Source of the DNA: Lottia gigantea
Lineage: Eukaryota > Mollusca > Gastropoda > Lottiidae
Assembly (NCBI RefSeq): GCF_000327385.1
Contig: NW_008707001.1
Span: forward strand, 1,352,540 to 1,416,539
Reading direction: 5' to 3'
DNA: 64,000 nucleotides
The position numbers and the translations under genes are program-made. This document shows positions 24,701 to 39,000 of this stretch, one piece after another. The notes under the pieces are model-generated. The model made no database searches and was not told the origin of the DNA. It saw nothing but the letters and a program-made list of their open reading frames with translations. The first letter of the stretch is position 1. Each line of letters opens with the position of its first letter.

Positions 24701-25198
24701 CTATGACCGGCTGTATTCGATGATGAAGAGTAGATATTGGCCATCAAGGTATTAAACGAAGTTTGTAAGAGCTTGACATTGTGAAGATGTCCTTATCTCT
24801 GTTTTTGAAGTTTGCACAAGCAGCCTCTTTAAAAAATAAATAAAAAAGCAAATTTTAAATTTATGTATAAAAGTTTATGATAAATATTTTGTACAAACAA
24901 ATAGAAAAAAGAAAAACAAACATAAAATAAATAGATAACAAAACAAGAATAAAATACTGTCAAATTATCTTCACAGATTGTGTAACTGGTTTCTAAATGG
25001 GATCACAATTATTCCATTGAATCTCTGTCGGCAGCGAGTGCTGTGGGTTTGAATCCTCCTCAACCTTAGAACAATTTCAATTCCACAGCCAGTGCCTCTG
25101 ATAGTCGGCCTGATGTCAACTTTCAACCTCTATCACCAATTGTTCTCAGATATTCAACTAATTCAGTATACTTTAAATTAAGAGCTCAGGCCACGTAT
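21783..25198. other. G3BP 3' UTR and intergenic DNA; no gene seen
   Basis: A canonical AATAAA at 21979-21984 lies about 200 bases after the stop codon and is a plausible G3BP polyadenylation signal; other A-rich candidates follow. A SINE tail fragment in plus orientation occurs at about 24450-24510 (cacatggtgcagaaaagtag). The rest is AT-rich with no exon signal. Confidence 0.5.
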
Positions 25199-25630
25199 TC
25201 TCGAAACGATCTTAGCACTAGGATGTCCTAAATTCTTTTTTTTTAACATTGATTCTAGGACATCCTAGGTTCTTATTATCTAACATTGATTCTAGGACAT
25301 CCTAGGTTCTTATTATCTAACATTGATTCTAGGACATCCTAGATTCTTATCTTCTAACATTGATTCTAGGATATCCTAGGTTCTTATCTTCTAACATTGA
25401 TTCTAGGACATCCTAGGTTCTTATTATCTAACATTGATTCTAGGACATCCTAGATTCTTATCTTCTAACATTGATTCTAGGATATCCTAGGTTCTTATCT
25501 TCTAACATTGATTCTAGGACATCCTAGGTTCTTATTATCTAACATTGATTCTAGGACATCCTAGGTTCTTATTATCTAACATTGATTCTAGGACATCCTA
25601 GCGCAAAGATCGCTTCGAGACTACGTGGCC
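25199..25630. mobile_element. inverted-repeat element with a core of 37-bp tandem units (copy 1)
   Basis: The left terminus is ggccacgtattctcgaaacg followed by atcttagcactaggatgtcc. The right terminus, read in reverse complement, is ggccacgtagtctcgaagcg followed by atctttgcgctaggatgtcc, about 90% identical over some 42 bp. Between them are about 10 tandem copies of the 37-bp unit attctaggacatcctaggtt + cttattatctaacattg. The inner end of each terminus (CTAGGATGTCCTAG, itself near-palindromic) is continuous with the unit. No target duplication is obvious. There is no coding capacity, so it is a MITE-like non-autonomous element. Copies lie at 47.1 and 50.0 kb. Confidence 0.85.
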
Positions 25631-25924
25631 AGATATTTTGGTGTGATTTGTTGCAAAATTGAAGCAATTGAGACCAATACAGAAAAGATCTATGTGCACA
25701 CCTAAAAACAGTGCAAAACAAAAAACAAGAGCAATCGACTTTATTTTGAGGTAAGATAATTAGAAATATTGGACTTCCTCCAGAACTGAGGTCGGCCTAG
25801 CTTTGCTACTGTAAGTTAGATTGATTTCTTTCGTGATTCTTGGGAACAAACAAAAACAGACGTTTCCCGATTCTCTCATTAAAATATCAATCAAACAATC
25901 AAAATAACGTCTTCTTTAGTTAGA

Positions 25925-26059
25925 CAGTGGCGGAGCCAGGTTTACATCCGAGGTTGGGCGAGATATCTGAAATTGCCCGAATCTCTAACCTACTTATGAG
26001 ATTTTTGCCTGAAAAACTTGCTGCCCCCTCTTTCCCCTCCCCCTTTGGCTCCGCCACTG
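25925..26059. mobile_element. hAT-like MITE, copy 1
   Basis: A 135-bp element with inverted termini CAGTGGCGGAGCCAGG … CCTTTGGCTCCGCCACTG. CAGTG-type ends are typical of hAT transposons. A second copy at 38.0 kb has an 8-bp flanking duplication. Here the flanks gttaga(ca) and gtcagaca are similar but not cleanly in register. Confidence 0.75.
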
Positions 26060-26619
26060 GTCAGACAATTATATTATATATATCTAGATACAGTTTAAAA
26101 CATTAATACAACAAGTCCACTCTATTTTGAGGTAAGATAGGCAGTGAAGAACACAATGCATGTGCTACTTCCTTTTTTATTTCACACCAATTCAAAATAG
26201 ACTGATCCTGTTTATATCAAGAGTCTGACCTAGATGTGTATAAAAATATCTTTGCTTGACACGATCTTCAAATCTGGGACATTTAAAAAAAAAAGAGTAA
26301 CAGGCCCAGAGAATATTTTAACTTTGACAAAATTGTCTTCTACCCCTTTTGAGCTCAATACAAATTCAATAACTTCAAAAGTAAGTCAAAAAAATGTCCA
26401 TGATACGTAACATATTAGGGCTATCATGTTTTGCGAATATCCGGTAATAATTTTTCACTCAATAGTCTATAAATGGAACATCACAATTTGTTTATTCAAG
26501 TACTCTCCATCTTATAAATGTGTCTCAACGTGAGACTTCCTCCATTTTATTAACATTTATAAAAAAAAGTCACAATCCATAATGTTGATTCCATATCAAC
26601 TCACAACTGTTTCCCATAC

Positions 26620-26830
26620 TGCACACTGCATGGCGTTGTCGATCTTTGCTAGCCCAATCAGGTGCAAAAAGTAGAATGCAGAACGCAGAACTCTATTTCA
26701 GGTCCAATTAGAACAGTAGCATATGAAACTCTATTTCATTCACTAGACCCAATAAGCAGAAAAATAGGACGTAAAACTCCATTTTTTTCACTAGTCCAAG
26801 TAGGAGCTTATAAACTCCATTCTATCCCAT
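26620..26830 (+). mobile_element. SINE 3' region with multiplied tail segments
   Basis: After the SINE body phrase ctgcacactgcatggcgttg, the tail phrase (aggtgcaaaaagtagaatgc…actctatttca) is repeated about four times with variations (ggacgtaaaactccattttt, gagcttataaactccattct), at roughly 60-bp spacing. Confidence 0.6.
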
Positions 26831-27016
26831 AATATTTCATCTTCACATACTAATGTTTATTGGCGATTCTCTAAAACTGGTTTAAAATGTTTATTTTTGT
26901 GTCGTCAAGCAGTTTGATTCGTCAAATCTAACCCAAGATTTGTAGATCAATGTTCTTCATAGAAAAACACAATCTTTTTTAGTTCGTCTCAAACTACCAT
27001 GACGACACGCCTTATG

Positions 27017-30000
27017 TCAAGATGTTGACTCTTTCTCATCTTCATCTTCGTCATTTTTTTCTTGTAAACTTTCTTCTTGAGATTTCTTAGTATGGATTTC
27101 TGCCAGTTCCGACCAGCGCTTTCGGTTTTCTTGGCACCCTTTTAATAATGGTTCTAATTTTGGAGAGACTTTGCTGATGGCCTGAAAGAGAAGATAAGTT
27201 TAGAAATAGAAAAACCAATGAAAAATGAAATGAAATATGTAATTAGCCTAAAGTTAGGCTGTTTCCATGAGATGAAAAAACCCGGCAAAACGTATTCAAG
27301 CGTTGTATGACGTCACTTAGTAACAGCCGGTATACCGGCTGCTCGGGTATATATTGCGTTACTGTGTTACTGGTAAACTGGCAGCTAGCGTTAAAAGGGT
27401 TAACAATCACAAAGAACCTGGAAATATTTTGCCCATGTCTCAAAAGAACAAGTAACGTTTGCAGAAAACTTCAGGGACCGTAGCTAGGTTGTTCAGGGGA
27501 GTAACGAGACTGTTGGCTAGCTATGGTCCTGAATGGCATAAGGTGATTTAGGAGTGTGTTCATGCTCTGCCTCACTAACAACACCCACCACATTTCGGAA
27601 ACAACTGAAATCAATTCACGCGACAGACTTACATAATCTTCATGCTTGTCTCTGAATCGCCCAATTCATTTTTATGATTTGTATATTTGTTTGTTTGTAG
27701 GCCTATATTGTTTTGAAATAAATACTGTTTTTAAACAGAAATCATTCTAACTTACTTCATATACAGGCATACAGATATTGTCTATAAAACCAACTTGCAT
27801 AGAAGGTAGTAAATCTTTCTGGTCTCTGTCCATCATGGCCTGAAATTAAAGCCATGTGGTGTACAATGAGGGAAATTTTTAAGAATAGTGCCATATTATC
27901 CTACTAGAGGCAATTATATGCCACCGTAACAGAAATGAAACAAAATAGAAATATATTATGCCCTACAAGGCCATGAAGTGTGCGATGAAGGAAATTTGTT
28001 AGTGGAAATGATATGGCAGCTTTTTAGCTGACATGAGATAAAAGTCTACTTTTCTGTTCTAAATCAGACTAATTTTGTAGTTTTAATTTTAGGCTATTTG
28101 TGTCTACTCTAGTTAGATAGCATATTTTACGAACCCCTAGAGGTTAACTCATTGTCAGCCCCTCTTCTCTACATAAGTCGTAGGGCAACTTGGTTGAAAT
28201 ATTCAATGGCACCACCTCAACGTATGCTAGAAACCCAAGGTAGCGAGCAAGTGTCTAACACAGTGAGGCACCACAGATCTCCAAATCAGTTCAGCCTATT
28301 CTGTGATCATATCCAGGACCAGTCAACATTCAAACAACTAACTAGTGAGGCATCATAGCTCTCCAAAAACTGACAGCAGTAATTACAAAAATATAGAATT
28401 AAAACTTACACTCGGTTGGACTTTTAGTTCTCGTTTCTCAAGATCTCCCTGCTCAAAAAACTCACTGGCCACTAGTTCTGCTACTTTCTTCTGGACCTCC
28501 CAGGGTTTAGAAATGGCTGACACGTCTGATACAGTCATCATCATGGATCTAAAGAGAGATTGATTAAATGAAGTTTAACACACAAGATGACAAGTTACTG
28601 TCCCAAGTCTTATTGATCTTTGTCAGTAGTCATTCTGTTCAAAAACCTGATGATTGGTTTGTATCTGAAACATTGTGAGAAAGTTTTTATGAATTGACTA
28701 ACCTGAGTAAGTCTCGGTTTTCTTCTAATGACCAATCTGCTGTTCCAGAATTCACCAACTGAAAAAACGCTCCACGATATCTACATAAAATAGCAAACAT
28801 TACATTATTCAAACATGACATTATTCAAACATGACATTATTCAAACATGACATTATTCAAACATGACATTATTCAAACATGACATTATTCAAACATGACA
28901 TTATTCAAACATGACATTATTCAAACATGACATTATTCAAACATGACATTATTCAAACATGACATTATTCAAACATGACATTATTCAAACATGACATTAT
29001 TAAACATGACATTATTCAAACATGACATTATTCAAACATGACATTATTAAACATGACATTATTAAACATGACATTATTCAAACATGACATTATTCAAACA
29101 TGACATTATTCAAACATCAATTATTTGTACAGTTTTATTCACATTAAAGCATCATTTACCTTAAATAGAATTGATAGACATAACTCAAATACATTATTTC
29201 TATACATCTAGTCATACATATATTTAGTTCTTTGAAAAATATTTTAGGTAATTACAAGCATTGAACCTAAGATGAGACTGCTACATTTGAGAGGTGTAGA
29301 CATTATCCCACTATCATTCCCTGGCTCTACAACAGAAGTTTCACCTTTACATTCATATTTGTAATATTGGCAATTGAAATCTTTTTTATTATCAGGATTA
29401 AGAAACCAGAAATCCTACTTTACACCCAAGCTACAATATTTCATGGTAGGCCTAATCTAATACGCTTGTCTTACCTGAAATATAAGGCTAGATCTGTGGC
29501 TAAAATAGCATTTTCTAATAAACCCAGAACTTTCTCATAATCAACTTGAGACAAATTACATAGGATATCATTTCCCTGAAAAAACAGAATAAAAACCATC
29601 ACATAAATATATAAACTTAGATGGTCAATCAGAAGAGCATTGTCTTTAACTTGAAATGAATTAGAATTCCAGCCATCTGATTGGTCAATCACTAAAATCG
29701 TTCTTTAATATGGTTTTATTATCCAATCAGATTACTGTATTTCTTAAAATCTGGAATTTAGCTTAGTTAAACTGTTTTTTGGCAGCTAGTTTTGGTTTCA
29801 GGGCTTGAAGCAAACTCACTCAACACGATAAAAAAGCCAAGAAAGAAAATATTCTACTAGAACTGTCTGTGGTCGTAACTATATCCAGGCAAATGCTTAA
29901 TGCTGAATTTGACAAAAAGAAATTAAAAATATAAATACATAACGTTTGAAGTCTACTGAAAGCTTTCCGATGAAACCCCTATCAAGATCGACAACAACAG

Positions 30001-33000
30001 GATTTTCACCTCATAGAAAGAAGACCCTAGTTACGACCTTGTTGTCAAGGTAATGATATAAACTCACCTTTGCGTTAGTGATCATGATACACTGATCAAA
30101 ATGATGATGTTCTAAAACTGAGGTGGAATACAGCTCTGATAGCGGAGAGTCCGTTCTGAAAAATACAGGAAATATCTTGATGTAACAGTATAAATTTTAA
30201 TGTATTGGATTTAAAGGGACAGATGTGACATTTTGAGGGGTTGAATTGAGTCTGGAATATATGTAAATAGTCTTCAGAGGTACTAGAAATGTACGAAAAT
30301 CACATAATTCCTTCAAAAATTCTTCAAACAAGGAATTTCTTTTCCTATTTCTATAGATTTCTTTTCTATATATACATGGTAGTGTCTCAAGAAATAACGA
30401 CATGTGTTTTTAACTTTCAAACGCAGAAAATTCTGGATTTGAAGGCGTAAATTTCAACGGTAATCTGTGAACATTATTACTGATTGACTTTGCTAAAAAA
30501 TGGTGCACCTGTCCCTTTAAGAGTAAATCATATTTTTGAACAAATTTGCATAAAATAAGTGATCTGAAGAAGATCAAAATGGAGGGGAAAAAAAAGAAAA
30601 GATACTTACTTGATTTGAAATTGATTATTGGTACCACGGTGATCTAGATCGTGACATAAACAACCGATAATTAACGCTAATCTCTCGGTGTTCGTTAATA
30701 TATTACTCATATGACCGGTCTACAATAATAAATATTTCACAAATTTTAATCAATCATTCTTCTTCATGTCTTCTAATACGGAGATCTGGTCCCCGTTTCT
30801 TAAAAATTATTATAATATAAAATTGTCGTAACTATCCTTTTTTCTTTATTTCTTCTAATACGGAGATCTGGTCCCCGTTTGTCAAAAATATTAGAATGTA
30901 AAAGTGTCGTAATTGTGAGTTACAACCAGACATTGATTTACCAAATACCATATATTTTAGTGTGTAGGGCCAAAAAAGGCCAAAAAGTTTCTGAATATTC
31001 AACATCTTTTTCAATTTGATACAAAGGGGAATTAATTTTTTAATTCTTATGAATCAGTAGGTCAAGTGTCTACCATCACTACTAGTTGCCGATTTGTCCA
31101 CCTCCTAAAATCAATCATGCCAAGTTCATGAAAAAATCCCCTACTTGTCCATAAAATCTCTACTTACTTTAAACATACAGAACATGGTTTGTGTGACGTT
31201 AAACGCGTGTCTCCAGTTATGATATGTGACGTTTCGATAATTTTTCTTCACGCTCAATATCCACCGACAAAATATCTAGTATCAGAAATATAAAAAAAAA
31301 ATAAAATATTTGATCTGAAATGAGATCTTTTGTAGACATAGACACCTGGAAATTCAATGAGAAGTAAAGGAGTGTATAACCTTCTGAGAGTTGAAAATCC
31401 CTCAACAATATGACTGACATGAAATCTAGCTGATAACTGTCAAAACACTGTTAAATATTCCAAATGATTTGGATTTTTAAAACAAAGGAATATCAAAGTA
31501 CATTTTGTACATAATAAAAAGTTTGTATTGGAAGAGATGTAATTGTTATATAGGTGAATACCTGTTCCTTAATGCCTTTTTTTATTTATGTCAATAAAAT
31601 ATCGTGTAAAAAATAAAAATCAAACTTACCTCATAATTAATATGGAAGGTCTCTAGTAGATCTAGATCTAAAAACATTCTTATTGTAGCTTTTAACGTGT
31701 CATCATCATCCAGACAGAAATCACTAAATCTATAGTCTAATAGGTTGTATCTCTGAGACGACGCAATGTTCATTTTCTGAAAATAATAAACACGTTTCTG
31801 ATATATAATCTCCTGCTCTGGTTTGCTGTCTTACTTTCCAAAAGTATATGAAATCCAAATACCATATAATTGTGGATATAATGAGCTCCTTCTTCTACCC
31901 TCTTCCCTTTGACAGTTTGACAAGCAAGTTTTGGGTTGAAAGGATACTACTTCATGGAATGGACATAAAAAGTCTCAAACTTGGTCTACAAGTGTATATT
32001 CATCAGTTGGAATTACCAGGTGTCATGACTAAAGATTAGAATCTCTATATAATAAAATATATCTATTAAACTAAATAATTATTGAAACACGCTTCTAGTT
32101 TTAAGGATTTATTGTATGATAGAGGGTTTATGTCGTATAGTTTTGACACCAGGTAAGTCCACTGATAAACACAGACACATTTTGGACAAATATTTTAATG
32201 TTTTGGTCCTAGAGGTAATGTACCTTTCATAATATTAAAAGTCATGTCCTTAGTAGGCCTATCATTAAAGGGATAGATGCGCATGTTTCAATGCTAGGTT
32301 AAAGCATCTAAAACTTGAGGTCTTGATTTTAATAATGTAATTTCTAGACTTACCTTCAATCTGTTGGCCTCTTCTAGAGGTGCTGTAGCATGATAAGATA
32401 AGACCTCTAGAGCTATCCGTTGTTTCGCCATGGCTTTTAACGTTGTCTCATACATCTGAGTATTGTTTATTCCCATACCACAAAATATTGCAAATGCCTG
32501 AAACATTAATTTATTTAACGTGATTTTTTGATGTAATATGTCAAAAAATTGAGTTTTAAATCCTAATATTTTGTCCTGCAATTTTCAAGAACATTTAATG
32601 TTTTTCGAATAAGACAAAATCTTGTATTTTGATATTTTAAATCCATAATTATAACACTAAGATGTACTGTCATGTTTATTGTGGTTAAAATCTTGTATTA
32701 TATTATTGTATCTTGTAAATTCTATTTATAATACCAAGGTACTGTGTATTATCAAATTAGATTTTGTATATCTGCCCTCTTGGCACTCGTGAAATTCTGA
32801 CCCTGGTTAAAGACAGATAACTCACCTCAAAAATATTTTCATCATTTTTATTGAATGGTGTTTTATCAACTTTATTAACCAATTGCATGACTCCAATGAT
32901 TTTACCTGAGGCGTTGATAATGGGCATACATAATATCGACTGAGTTCGGAAATTTGTATCCTCGTCAACCTAGAAACAGAGACGTAAAATTAAAAGAAGA

Positions 33001-36000
33001 AATGACGATGGAATTATTTTTCTGTCAATACATGAGGAGGGCAGCAATTTATCAAAACAGGCATAAGTCAATTCTTTCCAATTGTAGCACACAGGGCCTC
33101 GGTTTATAGTCTCATCTGAATGACTAGGTCAGTCTCTCTAAACTGAATCGAGGGAAACTTCTCTATGATTGACTACCCCAGTCTCTCTGACCTGAACTGC
33201 GGGAACCTAATTGAAAAATTCAAGCGGTCAGCAAGTGTCTAACTCACTGAAATGTTGTGGCTACCTGGTATGGAAATGAAGGTAAAGTTTTCAACATTAG
33301 AGAAGAGGGTTTACTTACAGATGGGTCGAATCTGTCATCATTATAGGCATCTGGTATATTCAGTATCTACAAAATTAACAACAAAAAATTATTTCATGTA
33401 GTATTCCAACTCTTGTGTTCATAAAATACTTTTTAGGCTAGGGCAATATCTTAAAATAGCCTCAGAGGGTAGACAGGTCTCTCCTGTGGTGCCAAAGGGT
33501 ACCCCTAGGGGTCTTTATTAAGTCAAAAACAGCTTACCTCCCCTGTTCTAGCCACCAGCCCTGTAATACCAATATTGATAGGAAATCTTGGTTCTTGAGG
33601 TCTAAAATAACACAATAAGATACATTATATATACACAGTTAAAAACAACGTTTGAGTAATACATACATGTGTACAGGTCAGGAAAAAAAATCTGGAGATT
33701 TGCCTTGAATAATCTGGAGATTGGGTGAAAGATTTTTCCAAAGAGCGTAAATTCGTGATTTGAAACTCCAAATTGATTCTTTTTTCATTTTTTTTTTAAA
33801 ATAAGCTTTAAGCCTTGTAAATTAATTAAATTGATTATAGATCTACATATGACACAGTTAAAATTACCAATCTATAATGAGGGATAATTCTAGAAATAGT
33901 TTATGGTCTTTAAAAAACCCTCATTTTTACACTAAATTGCAATGTCCGTCTTTATTAGCCTAATAAGGTGCAGAAAAGTAGGACATAAAACTCCTCATCA
34001 TTTGTGATTTGAGTTTGTTGGATTTTGAATTTTGTTTTAAAAAAATGACGGATATGTAAAATAGAAAGTGAACTCACCCTTCCCGGTTGTAGGTATCATC
34101 GTTATCAAAATCACTAGGTTGTAAATCAAACACCCGTGAAAACAAACCCTGAAATAGATAGGAGAGTTATTTGATGGGAGATAACTCTGGATAGAAAAGA
34201 ACTTGATGAGCTCATGAACAATATCTGCTTACTGTTTAGTTCCAACTTGGGACTTTTACTCAGAGAAGTGGTCTCTGTTCTGTACTAAAGAGATAGGGGT
34301 CTATGCAAGTATGAAATTTGTAATATTAAGTCTTTACAATAGGCCGTCATTGTCTCTCTGATAGACCAGTTTTAAAACAGTTATTGAGGGTGGAGTCAGA
34401 AAATCGAACCCTGTTTTGAGAAGATTTTCCAATTTCAAGGACTTTCTCAGTACAAAGTAAACAGTTAATTGTGTCCTATCTTAGTATTTTATGTTAGATC
34501 TTAGTTTTCTTGTGTATATTATGTATTCATAAATTGATTTTTCTAAATCATGAAAAATAATTAGGCTACACGGTAAATTCAACTGCATTGTAGTAAAATT
34601 TTATAAAACTCAAAACTGAACGACATTCATTACTCTCTAATTGCTAAGATCTCGTTTTTATAATAAAAAATAAATATAGGCTACAATGAACATGAATCGA
34701 ACCTAAAGAATATGAAGTTTTTATAAAAAATATTGATTTTATCATGGTGATAAATACTGTGTAAATAATTATTATTTTCACCTCAATAGAAATTCAAAAC
34801 GACAAATACACATTTTTTTTTTTTTAATAACGAATAAAAACTAGAATTTTTATAAAAACTGGATGTTTTTTCATACAAATTGTACATATTAAGTAAGAAC
34901 TGTGCTGTATGCCTGTATGTATTGGGTATTGTTCATTATCGAACATGTATGAATTTGTATCTATCATCATGTTCAGCCATTGTGATACAAATTACAGTCT
35001 GCACCTTGCTTGTTTGAAGATATTAGCCAGGCATGTCTGGCTTTATTTTAAAACAGCAAATAGACCACAATAAAAATCTAGTTCTGATTAATACGTGTAT
35101 TTATAATAGTAGAAGATTGTATTCATTAAAAAAAAACTCAAAAAATATCATCCATTAACATATCCCAGGTCCCAGTGTTAGTCACGAACATACATGCTAC
35201 TATAATAACATGCATTTAGACCAGACTTTTTTACTTTACAGGGTTACAAATTAATTCATATTTTAATATTTAATTTTATATTAACTAATATGTGGGTGAG
35301 TTTTTTTTCGGCCTATTTGTGCTACAAAAATAAAATATCTAAAATAATATATAATAAAATCAAAAATGTCATTTTCCCGTTTTGGAAAAAACCCAGAAAA
35401 TAAACAAATCTGGCCTCAAAAACAAACAAACAAACAACAGAAATATACAGAGTTTGGTTCATTGAAATATGAACTCAGAAAAGGATATAGTCATATAATC
35501 CTGTATTCAAAATGTAGACAAACTAGATGATGTATCTTCAATTTAATAAGGGATACATCTGGCGAAAATTAAATTCTGTTTATGACTATACCTCTTTGAT
35601 AAACAAGACAAACAGAATAAAAAACATGCAAAACTAAACATAAAGTTGCCCAGACCGAAATATTAATTTCCCAATGAAAGACAGAATCATTTAAACAACC
35701 AAAACAAAACAAATATTTCACCCAGAATTAAACCATGGCAGTCAGTTATACTTGAAGATTCATTGCAATTTACAAATACCTACTTTCGTATTTTTGTCAG
35801 TAAATCTAATTTTACCAATTATTTTTAAATGAATTCAAAGATCTACTTCTAAACAGTACTGATAGTTTTGGTGGTTCTTTACAGACAGGAATTTTAAACA
35901 GAAGAATTTTTCAGTTGAAATGACACTGGTAGAAGAGTGTAATAATAATAATAATAATAATAATATTGATAATTGAATCTATATATTAAAATAATATATT

Positions 36001-39000
36001 TCTATCAACACAAAGTCCTTCTAAAACAATTTTAAATTCCATTTCATGTAGAGTAATAAGCAAAATTAGATTCACTAAAAAAATACAAGGGCTCTACGTT
36101 TCACTTCTAGTAGGTTGGATAATTAGGGAGGGTATAACATTTTTGAAAATCTATTTCTAGTGAATGGATATGTTTTCACATTTTCTGAAATTTGGAGGGT
36201 GGGTCTAGGTAAAAAACAAAGAATCTTCAGGAAGTGTGGTGTGTGGGTCTTGAACAATGAAAATAATTTTCAAAAATAATCACCGTTTTTGTTTTTTTTG
36301 GTTTATTTTTGACCTGCAACAAAATTATAAAGAAAGAAAAGATCAGAAAAATGCTGAAGAAAAAACAAAATGATTAGAAAATTACAAAAAATGGAAAGAA
36401 ACAAAAACTTAAAATTACATTAAAATATATCTTAATTAGAAAATTGTAATTCAAGCAAATTTCAAAAATACAAAAAATTAAAACCATCTAATTATGAAGT
36501 TATGAAATCGATTATTTGTAGGTGGACAAGATTTTGTGAGTTTGTACAAGCAATCATTTTCGAGGAGAATTTTTTTGTGATCCTGAATAGTATATTTATA
36601 GTGAAACACATCTTGGAATTTCAACTTTACCAATATCAATACAAATAATGAGCCACCATCATTAAATAACAAATTTCACTGTCATTTACAAAATAAAACT
36701 AGTTGATCAACAACTTCCTTTTGCTAAAAAGCTAAGAAACTGATATGAGCCAAAAATTGTTATTCTGTGGACAAATTTTGTACGCTCACCAAATACAGAA
36801 ATTTGAAATCAAATTAGTGATCGACCAATCAGATGAAGGAGATGATTTTAACATTTTAAGAGTTTTTTCGAATGGGAGTCCAATCCATGTTTTTAGAAAA
36901 AGAGTAGTCAACATCTACTTTCTGTGATCAGGAAAGCAGAAATACCAAAAATGTTTAAATCTGATACTTACTAGATGTTGAGAATCGTCTACCAGTAAAA
37001 CTTGACATCGTTCACACTGTAACAAGGACAGCGTATGCATCATGATTTTATGGATCAGATTGGCCACGTTACTTTGTTCTTCAAATATCACACGAGCTAG
37101 ATCTAGTAACACCTGAAACGATAATATCATTTTGTTTTAACACAAATCAGACATTTTGTTTTAATAAATCAGTCATTTTGTTTTAATAAATCAGTCATTT
37201 TGTTCTCATAAATCAGTCATTTTGTTTAAGAAATCAGTCATTTTGTTTTAATAAATCAGTCATTTTGTTTAATAAATCAGTCATTTTGTTTAATAAATCA
37301 GTCATTTTGTTTTAATAAATCAGACATTATGTTTTAATAAATCAGACATTTTATTTTAATAAATCAGTCATTTTGCTTTAATTAATCAGACACTTTGTTT
37401 TAATAAATCAGACATTTTATTTTAATAAATCAGTCATTTTGTTTAATAAATCAGTCATCCAGGTGTGAACATACTTAGAATTAGTCACACCTTATATAAA
37501 ACACAGGTCATAAAAAGCAACATTTTTCTAGTATTTTGGTATCAGACATTCCGGTGTGAACCCAGTTAGATCTTTTAACACAATAAACGATTTATAGAGT
37601 CAATGATAGATTCAGGTCCATCAGCAGACAGAACACATTTCTAGCATAACGATTCATCATTTTCTCATCCTGGTTGACATGTTGTTTTCTCATACTGGTT
37701 GACATGTCGTTTTCTCATACTGGTTGACATGTCATTTTCTCATACTGGTTGACATGTCGTTTTCTCATACTGGTTGACATGTCGTTTTCTCATACTGGTT
37801 GACATGTCGTTTTCTCATACTGGTTGACATGTCGTTTTCTCTTACTAGTTGACATGTCGTTTTCTCATACTAGTTGACATGTCGTTTTCTCATACTAGTT
37901 GACATGTCGTTTTCTCATACTAGTTGACATGTTGTTTGGATGTGAAATAAAATGATATTACATAGAGTTTTACATCCTGTTTTTCTTTAAATGATGTCAG
38001 CAGTGGTGGAGCCAGGTTTACGTCCGAGGGGGGCGAAATATTTGAGATTGCCCGAATTTTTCTTACCTAGTTAGCTTTCGCACCTGCGAAGGGGGGTGGG
38101 TGCCCCTTCTGCCTCTCCTTTGGCTCTGCCACTGGATTTCAGACAGAACAATGCAGTTTGCTATGAGGGACATTTTTTCGTCTCTGAGACATTTTGAATA
38201 ATTAACCCTTTTCCTTAAAGGTTCCAGGCAGACATCAACCTGGATATGATTATATTTTGAGTATTCAGATCTGGTAAGATTAAAACCGTCTTATTGAAGG
38301 CTATTCACCTTTTGGGATTATAAAGAAAAGGAAATAGTTAATCTGATTATAAGAAGTCGGCTACAGATTGTACTTGTAATATAGTTAATATAATAATATC
38401 TATGATATATACAGACCATGTTATATCACTTCCGCATTTAAAGGGATTATAAAGAAGTATTCAAAAATTTGTATGTGTATCGGGGACATTGATAGAATCA
38501 ATTTGCTTCATTCCAATTTTCAATCAGATATCTGAAGTGCCTGCAATTCCACAAAAAATAAGTGTCACTAATTGCGAAAAATGCTTAATCACAAAAGGCC
38601 CAATAAAACTAAGGAGTAGTATACCATAACATTGTGTTCTGTTATTTAATGTGATTTCTATTCCCAAATGTCGCTTCTAGATTATTTTCTGTATTTGGCT
38701 ATCTATGATATATTGAGACGATATAAGATCACTTCCGTGTTCGATAATCACAGTGTCTGATATACACACTAGTTTCATTGAGAACCATTATAACATCTGT
38801 TATTATAATATCTAGAGTGCAATGATGATGTTTGTCGAACAAATTGATCATAATACAAAATCATAAAGAGGTTGGGTAGAAATTAAAAATTTTAGAAGAA
38901 TGGCGTACGATTTTGTGAGATGTCATTATAAATGAAATGAATGGAGTTTAACATTCTATTTTTTTGCACCTTTGGGGCTAATGAAGAAGCGCAACGCCAT

